A stretch of 64,000 nt of DNA, taken from assembly GCF_016862915.1 (NCBI RefSeq), contig NZ_BONW01000002.1, forward strand, positions 248,001-312,000, read 5' to 3'. Numbering within the stretch: position 1 is the first letter of the stretch; the number at the start of each line of letters is the position of its first letter. This stretch comes from Plantactinospora endophytica (lineage in GTDB: Bacteria > Actinomycetota > Actinomycetes > Mycobacteriales > Micromonosporaceae). Below the pieces are notes generated by a model that saw nothing but the letters and a program-made list of their open reading frames with translations, made no database searches and had not been told where the DNA came from. A program made the translations under genes and the position numbers. Positions 8,608 through 18,300 of the stretch are shown here, in pieces.

Positions 8608-9951
8608 CTAGCTGGTCAGCGCGGCATTCGCCTGGCTGATGAAGGCGGCTGCCGCCGCCCGGGGGGTGGCCTTGCCGAACTGCACGCTCTCCGCCGCCTG
8701 GATCAGCAGTTGCTTGATCGTGGCGTGGCCCTTCGGCGGCGGCACCGGAGCCGCCCCGAACTTCTCCGTCATGGTGGTCTCGAAGGCGACCGACTGCTTC
8801 ATGCTCTCGTCGGTCAGCGACGCCTCCACGGCCCGCCGGACGTCCAGGTTGGCGCTGAGGCCCCGCTCGGTGCCGAGGATCTCGCCGGCCACGGCGTCGT
8901 TGACCAGGAAGTCGATGACGTGCACCGCCGTCTCCGGGTGGCGGGTCCCCCGGAAGGCCGCCCAGTAGAGCGAGGCCCGGGCCCACTGCGCGGCCGGGTT
9001 GCCGGGATAGCTGACCACCTCGAGCCTGTCCTTGGTGAGCTTCTGCAACTCCGAAAGCTGGTTCGACCAGACGAACGAGGTCGCCGCCGTACCAGTGCTC
9101 ACCAGTTGCTTGGTGACGTCACCGCCGTTCGCGGGCTGGGTCACCCGGCCGGGCGGGGCGGCCTCGCGTTCCCGGGCCCCCGCCCACAGCTCGAACCAGC
9201 GGGTCAGGTCGCTCTCGGTGAAGCCCATCTGCCGGCCCCGGTAGAGCTCCTTTTCCTGGGACCGCAGCCAGACCCAGAGGGCCTTGTAGTCGGCCGAGGG
9301 GTCCATGGTGCCGTAGACCTTGCCGTCGCTGCGTTCGGTGATCCGCGCGGCCCAGTCGAGATAGTCCTCGTAGGACATCCCGATGGTCGGCTCGGGCAGG
9401 TCGAGCCGGTCGAGCAGGCTCTTGTTGTAGATCAGGCCGGGCGTGTTCTCCGCCGCCGCTGCGGCGACCGTACGGCCGGTGACCTGACTGGACTGGGCCA
9501 GGCCGGCCGGCAACTTCCGCAGGTCGAGTACGTCGGACCGGACGTAGTCGGTCAGGTCCAGCAGGATCTCGCGCTGCGCGTACTCGGTCAGGTAGTTGTC
9601 GTCGATCTGGAAGATGTCCGGGGCGTTGCCGGCGGCGGCCTCGGTCGAGAGCTTGTCGAAGTAGCCGGCGTTGCCCTGGTGGGTGAACTTGAAGGTGACG
9701 TCCGGATAGCGCTCGGTGTAGACGTCCAGCGCCTTCTTGGTCAGCTCGGCACGCCGGTCACCGCCCCACCAGAAGACGGAGAGTTCGACCTTGCTGTTCT
9801 TCGGTGCGGCATCCTCGGCGGTGCAACCGGAGGCGAGCGCGGTGACGACGACGAGCAACGCGGCACCCAGCCGCCGGCCGAGTCGGCCGGCCGGAGGTCT
9901 GCCTGCCACCGGGGGTCTGCTTGCCGTGGGGGAGGGGAGGGGAAGAGGCAC
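8608..9951 (-). CDS. ABC-type extracellular solute-binding lipoprotein
   Basis: The 447-residue protein is a family 1 extracellular solute-binding protein. It has a type II signal peptide with lipobox LASGC (Cys43), then VELSVFWWGG and the usual sugar-binding-protein fold motifs (PDIFQIDDNYLTEYA; GLIYNKSLLDRL). The start is GTG 9951 because AGGAG precedes it by 5 nt; the frame stays open upstream but lacks a ribosome site. It would bind a sugar outside the cell and deliver it to an importer. No permease or ATPase gene is adjacent on either side, so it is an orphan component that must work with permeases encoded elsewhere. Confidence 0.88.
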   Translation of the reverse strand: MPLPLPSPTASRPPVAGRPPAGRLGRRLGAALLVVVTALASGCTAEDAAPKNSKVELSVFWWGGDRRAELTKKALDVYTERYPDVTFKFTHQGNAGYFDKLSTEAAAGNAPDIFQIDDNYLTEYAQREILLDLTDYVRSDVLDLRKLPAGLAQSSQVTGRTVAAAAAENTPGLIYNKSLLDRLDLPEPTIGMSYEDYLDWAARITERSDGKVYGTMDPSADYKALWVWLRSQEKELYRGRQMGFTESDLTRWFELWAGAREREAAPPGRVTQPANGGDVTKQLVSTGTAATSFVWSNQLSELQKLTKDRLEVVSYPGNPAAQWARASLYWAAFRGTRHPETAVHVIDFLVNDAVAGEILGTERGLSANLDVRRAVEASLTDESMKQSVAFETTMTEKFGAAPVPPPKGHATIKQLLIQAAESVQFGKATPRAAAAAFISQANAALTS

Positions 9952-10157
9952 GACAACTCCTGACGAGCACGTCGGGTCAGCTGTGACGGGCAACCGGATC
10001 ATTTACACAGCCGACCTCGGCGGGTGTCAACGCCCGTACGGGCAAGATCGTCCCAACCGCTGCCCCGAACGGCCCGGGTGTCCGCCTCGGGCCGTCGATC
10101 CGGCCGGCCGTCGGGCCGCACCGGGTCGGGCCCGGCCACCGTGATGTACTTGGGCAC

Positions 10158-10988
10158 GTGGAACTGCTGCATTCGGGCAAGGTCAGGGACGTCTACGCCG
10201 ACGGCGACGACCTGATCCTGGTCGCCTCCGACCGGGTCTCCGTCTACGACGTGGCGCTGCCGACGCCGATCCCGGACAAGGGCAAACTGCTCACCGCGCT
10301 GTCGCTCTGGTGGTTCGAGCAGCTCGCCGACCTGGTGCCGAACCACGTCGTCTCGGCCACCGACGTGCCGGCCGAGTGGGCCGGGCGGGCGATCCGGGTA
10401 CGGCGGCTGGAGATGATCCCGGTCGAGTGCATCGCGCGCGGCTACCTCACCGGTTCCGGCATCAAGGAGTACGCGAAGACCGGCGCCGTCTGCGGCGTAC
10501 CGCTGCCGCCCGGCCTGGTGGAGGCGTCGATCCTGCCCGAGCCGATCTTCACGCCGACCACCAAGGCGCCGCAGGGCGAGCACGACGAGGCGATCACCTT
10601 CGCCGACGTGGTGGCCAAGGTCGGCTCCGAGACCGCCGAGCGGCTCCGCGACGTCACCCTGGCCGTCTACCGGCGTGGCGCCGAACTCGCCGCCGACCGG
10701 GGCATCCTGGTCGCCGACACCAAACTCGAACTCGGCTGGGCACCGGACGGCACGATGGTGCTCGGCGACGAGGTGCTGACCTCGGACTCGTCCCGGTTCT
10801 GGCCGGCCGACGCATACCAGCCCGGCCGCGACCAGCTCTCGCTGAGCAAACAGTTCGTCCGGGACTGGGCGGTCGGCACCGGCTGGGACAAGACCGGACC
10901 GGCCCCCGAGATGCCGCCGGAGGTCGTCGAAGCCGCCCGAACCCGTTACGTCGAGGTCTACGAACGGCTCACCGGCCGCCGCTGGTAG
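10158..10988 (+). CDS. purC: SAICAR synthetase (PurC)
   Basis: Phosphoribosylaminoimidazole-succinocarboxamide synthase catalyses ATP-dependent joining of CAIR and aspartate in purine synthesis. The 276-residue protein begins MELLHSGKVRDVY, the family's standard N-terminus, from GTG 10158. It carries the SAICAR motifs IPVECIARGYLTGSG and LVADTKLELG. It is monocistronic and not linked to other pur genes. Its last codons (LTGRRW-stop) form the first unit of a 46-nt tandem repeat that runs to the end of the convergent glycosyltransferase gene. Confidence 0.97.
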   Translation: MELLHSGKVRDVYADGDDLILVASDRVSVYDVALPTPIPDKGKLLTALSLWWFEQLADLVPNHVVSATDVPAEWAGRAIRVRRLEMIPVECIARGYLTGSGIKEYAKTGAVCGVPLPPGLVEASILPEPIFTPTTKAPQGEHDEAITFADVVAKVGSETAERLRDVTLAVYRRGAELAADRGILVADTKLELGWAPDGTMVLGDEVLTSDSSRFWPADAYQPGRDQLSLSKQFVRDWAVGTGWDKTGPAPEMPPEVVEAARTRYVEVYERLTGRRW

Positions 10989-11105
10989 TCGACGTCTTCG
11001 AGTCTGCGGGCGCCTCACCGGCCGCCGCTGGTAGTCGACGCCTTCGGGCCTAGGAACGGCTTACCGGCCGCCGCTGGTGGTCGACACCTCCGACCCGTCG
11101 GTTGT
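10968..11105. repeat. 46-nt tandem repeat joining purC end and glycosyltransferase end
   Basis: Units begin at 10968, 11014 and 11060. The first 27 nt of units 1 and 2 are identical, so the purC ending (L-T-G-R-R-W-stop) is repeated downstream. Unit 3 differs at a few positions and supplies the stop codon of the minus-strand gene (TAA at 11063-11061). Confidence 0.9.
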
Positions 11106-12290
11106 CGGGGGCACGTCGTCGCCGGTGAGCCGGAACGCGTCGCCGCCCTGGCTGGCGTGCACGACCGGCAACCCGGCGCCGGACAACGGCAGGTCGTGTG
11201 CGGCGAGGAAGCCGGCCACCGCCGCCGACCAGGGAAAGCGCTCGGCCTGCCGGCGGGCCGCCGCCCGGCGTTCCGGAGCCGGCCGGCCGGCCAACTCCAG
11301 CACGGCGTCGGCGTACGCCGGTCCGTCGCCGGGCGCGGCCAGCCCGGCCGGACCGACCACCTCCGGCAGCGCGCTCTCCGCGCTCGCCACCACCGGGGTA
11401 CCGCTGGCCAGCGCCTCCAGGGCGGCCAGGCCGAACGTCTCCACCGGCCCGGGCGCCAGCACCACGTCGGCGGTGCCGAGCAGTCGGGCCAGCAGGTCCC
11501 GGTCGGCGACGTACCGCAGGAACCGGACCGGCAGGCCGTCCCGGGCGGCGGTCGCCCGCAGCCGCTCCCGGCGCGGCCCGTCGCCGACCACCACCAACAC
11601 CGCCGGTACGCCCCGGGCCCGCAACCCGGCCAGCGCGGCGAGGGAACGCTCGGGACGCTTCTCCGGGGAGAGTCGCCCGCAGTGCAGCAGGAGCAGCTCG
11701 TCGGGTTCGGCGTAGACGGCACGCAGCAGCGGGTCGTACCGGTCCGGGTGGAAGTGGTCGAGGTCGACCCCGAGCGGCACCTGACGCAGGTTGCCGGCGC
11801 CGATCCGTCGGAACTCCGCCGCCGCCCACGAGGTGGTGCAGACGATCTGGTCGTGCAGGGCGACGGTACGCAGGTTGAGCCGGTCGGCCACCCGACGGAG
11901 CTGACCACCGGGCAGCAGCCGGAGGAGCCCGTCCAGGCTCTCGTGCGACACCATCATGCTCCGTACGCCGTGCCGGCGGGCCCAGGCGCCGGTCCAGCGC
12001 AGCGTCGTCCGGTCGGAGATCTCCAGCCGGTCGGGACGCAGCTCGCGCAGCAGCCGGGCGAGCCGGACCCGGTCGACGATCACCCGGTAGCCGCCCATCC
12101 AGGGCACGGCCGGGCTGGCCAGGGTGATCACCCGACCCTGCTCGGTCAGCTCGTCGGTGTCGCGTCGGCCGGGCATCACCAGCACCGGCTCGTGCCCGGC
12201 GGCGGCGTACCCGGTGCCGAGCTGGCGCAGCGCGGTACGCAGCCCGCCCGAACTCTCGGTGATGAAGTTGGCCAGCCGCACGATCCTCAT
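11061..12290 (-). CDS. GT4-family glycosyltransferase
   Basis: The 409-residue protein is a GT-B fold glycosyltransferase. The N-terminal acceptor domain begins MRIVRLANFITESSGG. The C-terminal nucleotide-sugar domain has the Glu-rich signature GPVETFGLAALEALASGTPVV near residues 285-305. AGGAGG lies 6 nt before the ATG. Its close neighbour on the same strand encodes a second GT4 protein of the MgtA type, which suggests a shared role in mannosylated lipid or polysaccharide synthesis. Donor and acceptor are not determinable here. Confidence 0.88.
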   Translation of the reverse strand: MRIVRLANFITESSGGLRTALRQLGTGYAAAGHEPVLVMPGRRDTDELTEQGRVITLASPAVPWMGGYRVIVDRVRLARLLRELRPDRLEISDRTTLRWTGAWARRHGVRSMMVSHESLDGLLRLLPGGQLRRVADRLNLRTVALHDQIVCTTSWAAAEFRRIGAGNLRQVPLGVDLDHFHPDRYDPLLRAVYAEPDELLLLHCGRLSPEKRPERSLAALAGLRARGVPAVLVVVGDGPRRERLRATAARDGLPVRFLRYVADRDLLARLLGTADVVLAPGPVETFGLAALEALASGTPVVASAESALPEVVGPAGLAAPGDGPAYADAVLELAGRPAPERRAAARRQAERFPWSAAVAGFLAAHDLPLSGAGLPVVHASQGGDAFRLTGDDVPPTTDGSEVSTTSGGR

Positions 12291-12331
12291 GCCGCCTCCT
12301 CGTTCCGTTCGTCGGCGGCATGAGTTTCCGC

Positions 12332-12445
12332 ACTGGGTTGATCGATCCTCGGGTGGTTCCTGCTCGGATGGTCGGTACTGGGTTGATCGATGCTCGGGTG
12401 GTTCCTGCTCGGATGGTCGGTGTCGAGGTGGTCGAGGTGGTCGAG
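12332..12445. repeat. 45-nt tandem duplication plus 9-nt repeats
   Basis: Two 45-nt copies (12332-12376 and 12377-12421) differ at one base and are followed by two and a half copies of GTCGAGGTG. The array lies between the two glycosyltransferase genes, downstream of the second one's stop. Confidence 0.9.
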
Positions 12446-12462
12446 CCCGTGGTGTCGCCCGG

Positions 12463-13635
12463 TCACGCGGCCGCCTGCCGGAGCCGGAACAGCCGGCCCG
12501 GCCGGGAACCGCCGACCGCCGGAGCCTCCGCGAGCACCGCCGTGTAGTGCCCGATCAGCTCGTCACCGATCGCCGCCCAGGTACGCCCGCGAACCGCCGC
12601 CCGCCCCGCCCCGCCGTACGCCGCCCGGCGCTCCAGGTCGGCGACGAGTCGGGCGATCGCGGCGGTGAACCCGTCGGCGTCGTCCGGCGGAACCAGGTAA
12701 CCGGTCCGGCCGTCCTGCACCAGGTCGAGCGGTCCACCGGCGGCCGGTGCCACCACGGGCAGGCCGCTGGCCATCGCCTCCTGCACCGTCTGGCCGAACG
12801 TCTCGTACGGCCCGGTGTGCGCGAACACGTCGAGGCTGGCGTAGATCCGGGCCAACTGCCGGCCGTGCCGGGGGCCGACGAAGAGCGCGTGCGGCAGTGC
12901 TCGGCGCAGTGCGGGCGCGGCCGGCCCGTCACCGACCACCACCACCCGTACCCCGGGCAGCGTGCTCGCCCCGGCCAGCAGGTCCACCCGCTTCTCCACC
13001 GCCAGCCGGCCCACGTAGCCGACCAGTACCTCGCCGCCGGGGGCGAGGGCGCGGCGCAACGCGTTGCTCCGGTTGTCCGGCCGGAACCGCTCGCTGTCCA
13101 CCCCGCGCTGCCACAGCCAGATCCGCTCGATGCCGTGCTCGTCCAGGGCGGTGGCGGTGGCGGTGGACGGGGCGAGGGTACGGTTCGCCGCGTTGTGCAC
13201 CCGGCGCAGCCAGCGCCAGGCCACCTCCTCGGTCAGCCGGACCCGGTACGCCCGCGCGTACGCCGCGACGTCGGTCTGGTAGACGGCCACCGACGGCAGC
13301 CCCATCGCCCTGGCGACCGCGACACCCCGGGCGCCGAGCACGAACGGGCTGGCCAGGTGCACCACTTCGGTGTCGTGCCCGCGCAGCGCCGCCGCCAACT
13401 CCCGCCCCGGCAGGCCGAGCCGGAACTGCGGGTAGCCGGGTGTCGGCACCGACGGCAGGCGTACCACCGGATAGGGCAGCGCGTGGGCGGCGTCCCGTAC
13501 GCCGGGCGCCGGTTGTGGTGCGATCACCAGCGGTCGGTGACCACGCCGGACCAGATGCTCGGCGACCCGGACGACCGAATGGGCCACCCCGTTGACGTCC
13601 GGCGGAAAGGATTCCGTGACGATCGCGATCCGCAT
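12463..13635 (-). CDS. GT4 mannosyltransferase, MgtA-like
   Basis: The 390-residue GT-B enzyme begins MRIAIVTESFPPDVNGVAHS, close to GDP-mannose-dependent alpha-mannosyltransferases (MgtA/PimB type) of actinobacteria. The donor-site signature GPYETFGQTVQEAMASGLPVV is near residues 270-290, with LVPPDDADGF after it. It probably transfers mannose to a membrane glycolipid at the cytoplasmic face. The gene precedes the other GT4 gene in the same direction, 172 nt apart with repeats between, so co-transcription is plausible but unproven. Confidence 0.85.
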   Translation of the reverse strand: MRIAIVTESFPPDVNGVAHSVVRVAEHLVRRGHRPLVIAPQPAPGVRDAAHALPYPVVRLPSVPTPGYPQFRLGLPGRELAAALRGHDTEVVHLASPFVLGARGVAVARAMGLPSVAVYQTDVAAYARAYRVRLTEEVAWRWLRRVHNAANRTLAPSTATATALDEHGIERIWLWQRGVDSERFRPDNRSNALRRALAPGGEVLVGYVGRLAVEKRVDLLAGASTLPGVRVVVVGDGPAAPALRRALPHALFVGPRHGRQLARIYASLDVFAHTGPYETFGQTVQEAMASGLPVVAPAAGGPLDLVQDGRTGYLVPPDDADGFTAAIARLVADLERRAAYGGAGRAAVRGRTWAAIGDELIGHYTAVLAEAPAVGGSRPGRLFRLRQAAA

Positions 13636-13818
13636 GGGCTCACCGTCGTGCAGGTCGTCGCCGTCCAGGTCACGGCATCATGACCTGCCGGCGAACTGTC
13701 AGCGACGAAGCGAGGAGCGCGGTGACGTGTCGATGGCTCTGCCCGGTTCGCTGCCGATCGGCCCCTGGTCACGGAGTCCAGGACCACCGTTCCGGCCCAG
13801 TGGCTGATCCTCGGGGTC

Positions 13819-14012
13819 GGGCGGTGAGCGGGACTGTTCCTCGGTGCCGGCTCATCGTCGGGCGGTGAGTGGAACTGGTCCTCCGCGTTGGCTCAGGGTT
13901 GGGCGGTGAGTGGATCTGGTCCTCCGCGTTGGCTCAGGGTTGGGCGGTGAGTGGATCTGGTCCTCGGCGTTGGCTCAGGGCTGGGCGGTGACTGGTACGA
14001 CGCCGGGGAGCG
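13819..14012. repeat. 41-nt tandem array grown from a gene end
   Basis: Units start exactly 41 nt apart at 13819, 13860, 13901, 13942 and 13983. Units 2-4 are nearly identical. The stop codon of the minus-strand gene (13977-13975) lies in unit 4, and the same T-A-Q-P-stop end is echoed in the units farther downstream. The array accounts for half of the 339-nt spacer; the rest (13636-13818) shows no gene. Confidence 0.9.
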
Positions 14013-15153
14013 GCTGTCCGGCGGGCGTCGGTGGTTGGCCCGCATGCGGAACGGTCAGCGGCGCGATCAGCCCGCCGGCCGTCAGGGCCAGCAACGCCGC
14101 GCCGGGCAGCACCGCCAGGCCGTCCGCCGGATAACTCGTGCCGGCCAGCGCGAAGAGCGACGGCGCGGCGAATATCGAGACGAACAGGGAGAGGAAGAGC
14201 ACCAGCACACCGACCGGCAGGCTGGCGACGGCGACTGCGGTCCAGAGCGCCAGGTCGCGGCCCCGACGCCCGGGCGGGCGGCGACGGAGCAGAGCCAGCA
14301 CGGCGACCAGCAGGGGCCCGGCGAGCAGCACGCCGAACGAGGTGCTCTCCTGTGCCATCCCGGCGCCGGTGCCGGTGCCCAAGGCGGCGAGCAGCAACGC
14401 CGGTAGCGCGGCACCGGCCAGCAGGACGCGCGGGCGCGGCGTCCGCCCTCGGGCCGCGCCGACGGCGAAGGCGGCCAGTACGACGAAGAGCACCGGCAGT
14501 ACGGCGGTGACCCCGGGCAGCCCGACCGGCAGGAAGGGGTGGTTTACCACCGGGGTCCCCTGGAGCAGCGGCAGCGGGGCGCAGCAGGCGGCGGCGACCG
14601 CGACGATCGCGAGCCGGCGCCCGACGACGTGCGACGGGATCTCGACGCTCGGCGGCCGGGCGAGCCAGCCGGCCGCCGCCAGCACGACGGCGGCGACGCC
14701 AAGGGTGAACGCCAGGCCGGTGCTTCCGCCGACACCGTTCCGCTCCACGATCCCGTCCACCCCGAGCAGCAACGCGGTGGTGGCCGTCGCCAGGACCAGC
14801 CCGGTCGGGCGGTGCGCGAGCACGGTCAGCAGGCCGAGCCCGGCCAGTAGGATGGCCGCCCAGCGCAGTTCGGCGACCCAGAGGAAGATCTCGCCGTCGC
14901 CGCCGGGCATCGGCGCGGTCCGCGCCACCACCGGCATCCGGGGCGTGAGCACCGCCACGGTGTACGCCCAGCAGCAGAGCGCGCCGGCCAGCCCGACCAG
15001 CCCGGCGACCCGGGTCGCGACCATCGACGCCGTGATCCCCAGGGTCTCCGGGGTCTCCGGGGTCTCCGGGGTCTCCGGGGTCTCCGGGGTCTCCGGGGTC
15101 TCCGGGGCGGACGGTGCCGGAGCGGGCGCGGCGGCTGGCTGCTCGGAGGTCAT
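13975..15153 (-). CDS. Polytopic membrane protein, unknown
   Basis: The 392-residue protein has roughly ten hydrophobic segments and a hydrophilic N-terminus. The start at ATG 15153 is chosen because a -10-like TACGCT (minus strand, 15165-15160) ends 6 nt before it, a leaderless arrangement. The longer TTG start at 15216 has no support. Residues about 17-38 are an ETP tripeptide repeat encoded by a 9-nt minisatellite. No family is recognised with confidence. It is monocistronic, and its 3' end is repeated in the downstream 41-nt array. Confidence 0.7.
   Translation of the reverse strand: MTSEQPAAAPAPAPSAPETPETPETPETPETPETPETLGITASMVATRVAGLVGLAGALCCWAYTVAVLTPRMPVVARTAPMPGGDGEIFLWVAELRWAAILLAGLGLLTVLAHRPTGLVLATATTALLLGVDGIVERNGVGGSTGLAFTLGVAAVVLAAAGWLARPPSVEIPSHVVGRRLAIVAVAAACCAPLPLLQGTPVVNHPFLPVGLPGVTAVLPVLFVVLAAFAVGAARGRTPRPRVLLAGAALPALLLAALGTGTGAGMAQESTSFGVLLAGPLLVAVLALLRRRPPGRRGRDLALWTAVAVASLPVGVLVLFLSLFVSIFAAPSLFALAGTSYPADGLAVLPGAALLALTAGGLIAPLTVPHAGQPPTPAGQPLPGVVPVTAQP
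15043..15105. repeat. In-frame 9-nt minisatellite (Glu-Thr-Pro)
   Basis: Seven 9-nt units of the type GGTCTCCGG (plus strand) encode a run of Glu-Thr-Pro in the cytoplasmic tail of the membrane protein. The unit length is a multiple of three, so copy-number change would keep the frame. Confidence 0.9.
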
Positions 15154-15227
15154 GGCGACAGCGTAGTTGTGGTCGACCGCCGCTGCGGTCCGTCGATCCG
15201 CCGTCCGCTCCGCCAAGGTCTACAGTG

Positions 15228-15395
15228 GCTCGTCCCCGGTCGCTCAGCTCTGGTCGCTCATCCCCGGTCATTCAGCTCTCGTTGCTCGGCCCCGGTCGAT
15301 CGTCCCTGGTTGGTCGGCTCTGGCCGCTCGCCCCCGGTCGCTCGTCTCCAGTCGGTCGGCTCCAGTCCGTCAGCTCCGGTCGGTCAGCTCCGGTC
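15228..15395. repeat. 14-nt tandem array, 12 units, includes a stop codon
   Basis: Twelve consecutive 14-nt units related to GGTCAGCTCCGGTC run without a gap. The unit at 15382-15395 contains the stop codon (15386-15384) of the large minus-strand WD40 gene. The next units repeat D-R-S-stop nucleotides with increasing divergence away from the gene. Confidence 0.92.
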
Positions 15396-18300
15396 GGGAC
15401 GGTTGCCGTCGAGCAGGAAGGTACGCCGCTCCTCCGGGCTGAACGGTCTGGTGGCTCGGCTGTCGACGGTGTGCAGGAGTTGTTGGAGGGAGCCGCAGAC
15501 GTCACAGCTCCAGATCCGTACCGAGCCGTCGGAGTGCACGGTGGCGAGCCGTTCGCCGTCCGGGGCGAACGCGAAGCCGAGCGGCCCGGGGCCGAGCGTA
15601 CGCAGGGTCACCGGTTCGGTGGCTCCCGAGGCGGACCAGAGCTGGACCCCGACGAGTTCCTCGCCGCCGCCGAGGATGGCGAGGTGCCGCCCGTCCGGCG
15701 TGTACGCCAGCCGGGTGGTGGCGGCACCCTGACCGGCGGCGGAGAGCACCACCCGGGCCCCGCCACCGCTCGCCGGCCAGATCCGGATGGTGCTGTCCCG
15801 GCTCAGCGCCGCCACCGAACCGCCGTCGGGGCTGAACGACACCGAGCTGACCGGTTCGGCGCCGCCGTCCAGGGTGGCGACCGGCTTCCCGGCGACGGTC
15901 CAGACGCGTACGCCGCCGTCCCCGGTACCGGTCGCCACCCGGGCACCGTCCGGGCTGAACGCCGCCGCCGCTGAGCCGGTCGGCGCCAGGTCGACGGCGA
16001 TCGGGCGGTCGTCGAGCCGGTCCCAGAGCCGGATGCCGCCGCTGCCGCTGGTCAGCAGCCGTCGGCCGTCCGGCCCGAAGACGACCCGGGTCGCCCGCAC
16101 GGCGTCGAAGGCAGCCAGTTGCCGCTTGGCCGCCCAGTCCCAGAGTCGGACCGTCCCGGTCGCGTCGAGGCTGGCCAGCCGCCGTCCGTCCGGGGCGAAG
16201 GCGACGTCCATGGTCATGCCGGCGTGCCCGGACAGTACGACCGGGGCGGCGGTGCTGACCGCGATCGTCGTACCGGCCGTCGATGGGGTTGGTCGGGCAG
16301 GTGACGAAGTGCGGGCGGGCGGTACGGGCCAGACCCGGACCGTACCGTCGAAGATGCCGGCGCTGGCCAGGTGGGTGCCGTCCGGGCTGAACCGGGCGGC
16401 GTGCACCAGACCGGCGTGCGGCTGTGCGATCGTCGGGTCGAACGGGCCGCCGATGTCCCAGCGCCGGACGGTGCCGTCCTGACCGACGCTGACCAGCCGG
16501 CCGTCCGAGGTCAGCGCGACCGCGCAGACCGTGCCGGCGTGTCCGCGCAGTGGCAGCGGGTCGAACGCACCGGTCGGGTCCCAGATCGTGATCACGCCGT
16601 ACGCGTTCTTGGTGACCAGCCGGCGCCCGTCCGGGCTGAACACGGCGGGAAAGGCGCTGCGCAGCCGGCCGAGTACCGTCGGCGGGCCGCCGTCGGTCGG
16701 CCAGCTCCGCAGCACGCCGCCGTCCTCGGTGGTGGCGTTGTCGGCGGCGACGATCCGGGTGCCGTCCGGGCTGAACAGCAGGCCGTCGGCGGTGGCGGTG
16801 GAGTCGGGCAGCGACGTCGGCGCCCGGTCCAGCACCGGCGACCCGACCTGCCAGATCCGGGTCGGGTCGCCGGTGCTGGCCACGGCGAGCCGCCGCCCGT
16901 CCGGCGACCAGGCCAGCGAGAAGACGCTGCCCCGCGCGGCCGGTAGCGGGCGGGCCCGGGGCGTGCCGGTCAGTTCCCAGATCCGGACCACGCCGGCCGA
17001 GTCCCCGGTGGCCAGCCGGCGGCCGTCCGGACTGAACGCGACGTCCCGGACCGGACCACGGTGACCGGGCAGCGACACCGGGGGCCGGCCGGGGTCGGCG
17101 GTGTCCCAGAGCCGCACCGAGGGGGACTCGCCCGCGCTGGCGACCCGCCGGCCGTCCGGGCTGATCGCCAGCGCGGTCAGCAGTTCCGGGCCCGGCTCGG
17201 CCAGCGTGACCGGTGGCAGGTCGGGTGCGGCCGGCTGCCAGACCTGTACGGACTTGTGCTCCCCGGCGGCCACGGCGTACCGGCCGTCCGGGGTCAGCTC
17301 GGCCTGCTTGATCGGCGCGGCGAAGACCTGCCGCCCCTCGATCCCGCGCCAGCTCAGCGTCGCCTGCCGCAACACCGCTTCGGCCTCGGCGTCCGGCCGC
17401 AGCTCGAAGGCCCGCCGGGCCAGCAGGAAGGCGAGCTGTGGATCGCGGGACATCTGGGCCCGCGCCCCGGCGACCAACTGCCGGTGTACGGCGAGATCCC
17501 GCTGCCCCCGCGCCTGCCGGGCCTGCACCACCGCCACCGAGGCCAGCACGGTCACCACCGAGACGACGACCGCCAGCGCGGCACCGAGCAGGCGTCGCCG
17601 CCGCCGCCGACGGGCGGTCGAGCGGTCCTCGGCCCGCCGGCTGACGTCCAGGTACTCCCGTTCCGTGCTGGTCAGGCTCTCCGGGTGCGCGTCCGCCCAC
17701 GCCCGGGCCCGGGACAGTGCCAGCCCCCGGTAGAGCCCGCCCGGGTCGTGGTCGAGCGACCGCCACACCGCCGCCGCCTGGGTGAGCTGCCGGTGCACGC
17801 GTACGCCGTCGAGGTCCTCCTCCAGCCAGCGGCGCAGCCGGGGCCAGGCGTCGAGCAGCGCCTCGTGGGCCAGCCGTACCGAACGGTCGTCCAGGGTGAC
17901 CAGTCGGGCGGCGGCGAGTCGTTCCAGTACGCCCGAGGTCAGCGCGTCCGTCTCGGCCAGTTCGGCCCGGTCCACCCGGCGGGCGGTCGGCACCCCGGCC
18001 CGGTCCAGCGGCGCCGTCGGCTCGTCCCCGGTGCCGATCTCCACCATCCGCAGCAGTACGTGCCGGGCCGCCCGCCGCTGGCCGGGGTCGAACTCCTGCC
18101 AGATCCGTTCGGCGGTCTGCGCCACCGCGCCGTCGATCCCGCCGGCCGCCTGGTAGCCGGTGAGGGTCACCGCGCTGCCCCGGCGCCGCCGCCACGCCTC
18201 CAGCAGCACGTGCGAGGCGACCGGCAGCGCCCCGGCCCGGCCCGCCACCTGGGCCACGATGGTGGAGACCAGGGCGCCCTCGACCATCGCCCCGGCGCGC

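Noticed and set aside
10968-11105. Repeat as a phage or plasmid attachment site
   Set aside because: No integrase or mobile gene is nearby and the units are adjacent, not flanking an insert.
13819-15395. Tandem arrays as CRISPR
   Set aside because: Units are contiguous without unique spacers, lengths are 14 and 41 nt, and no cas gene is present.
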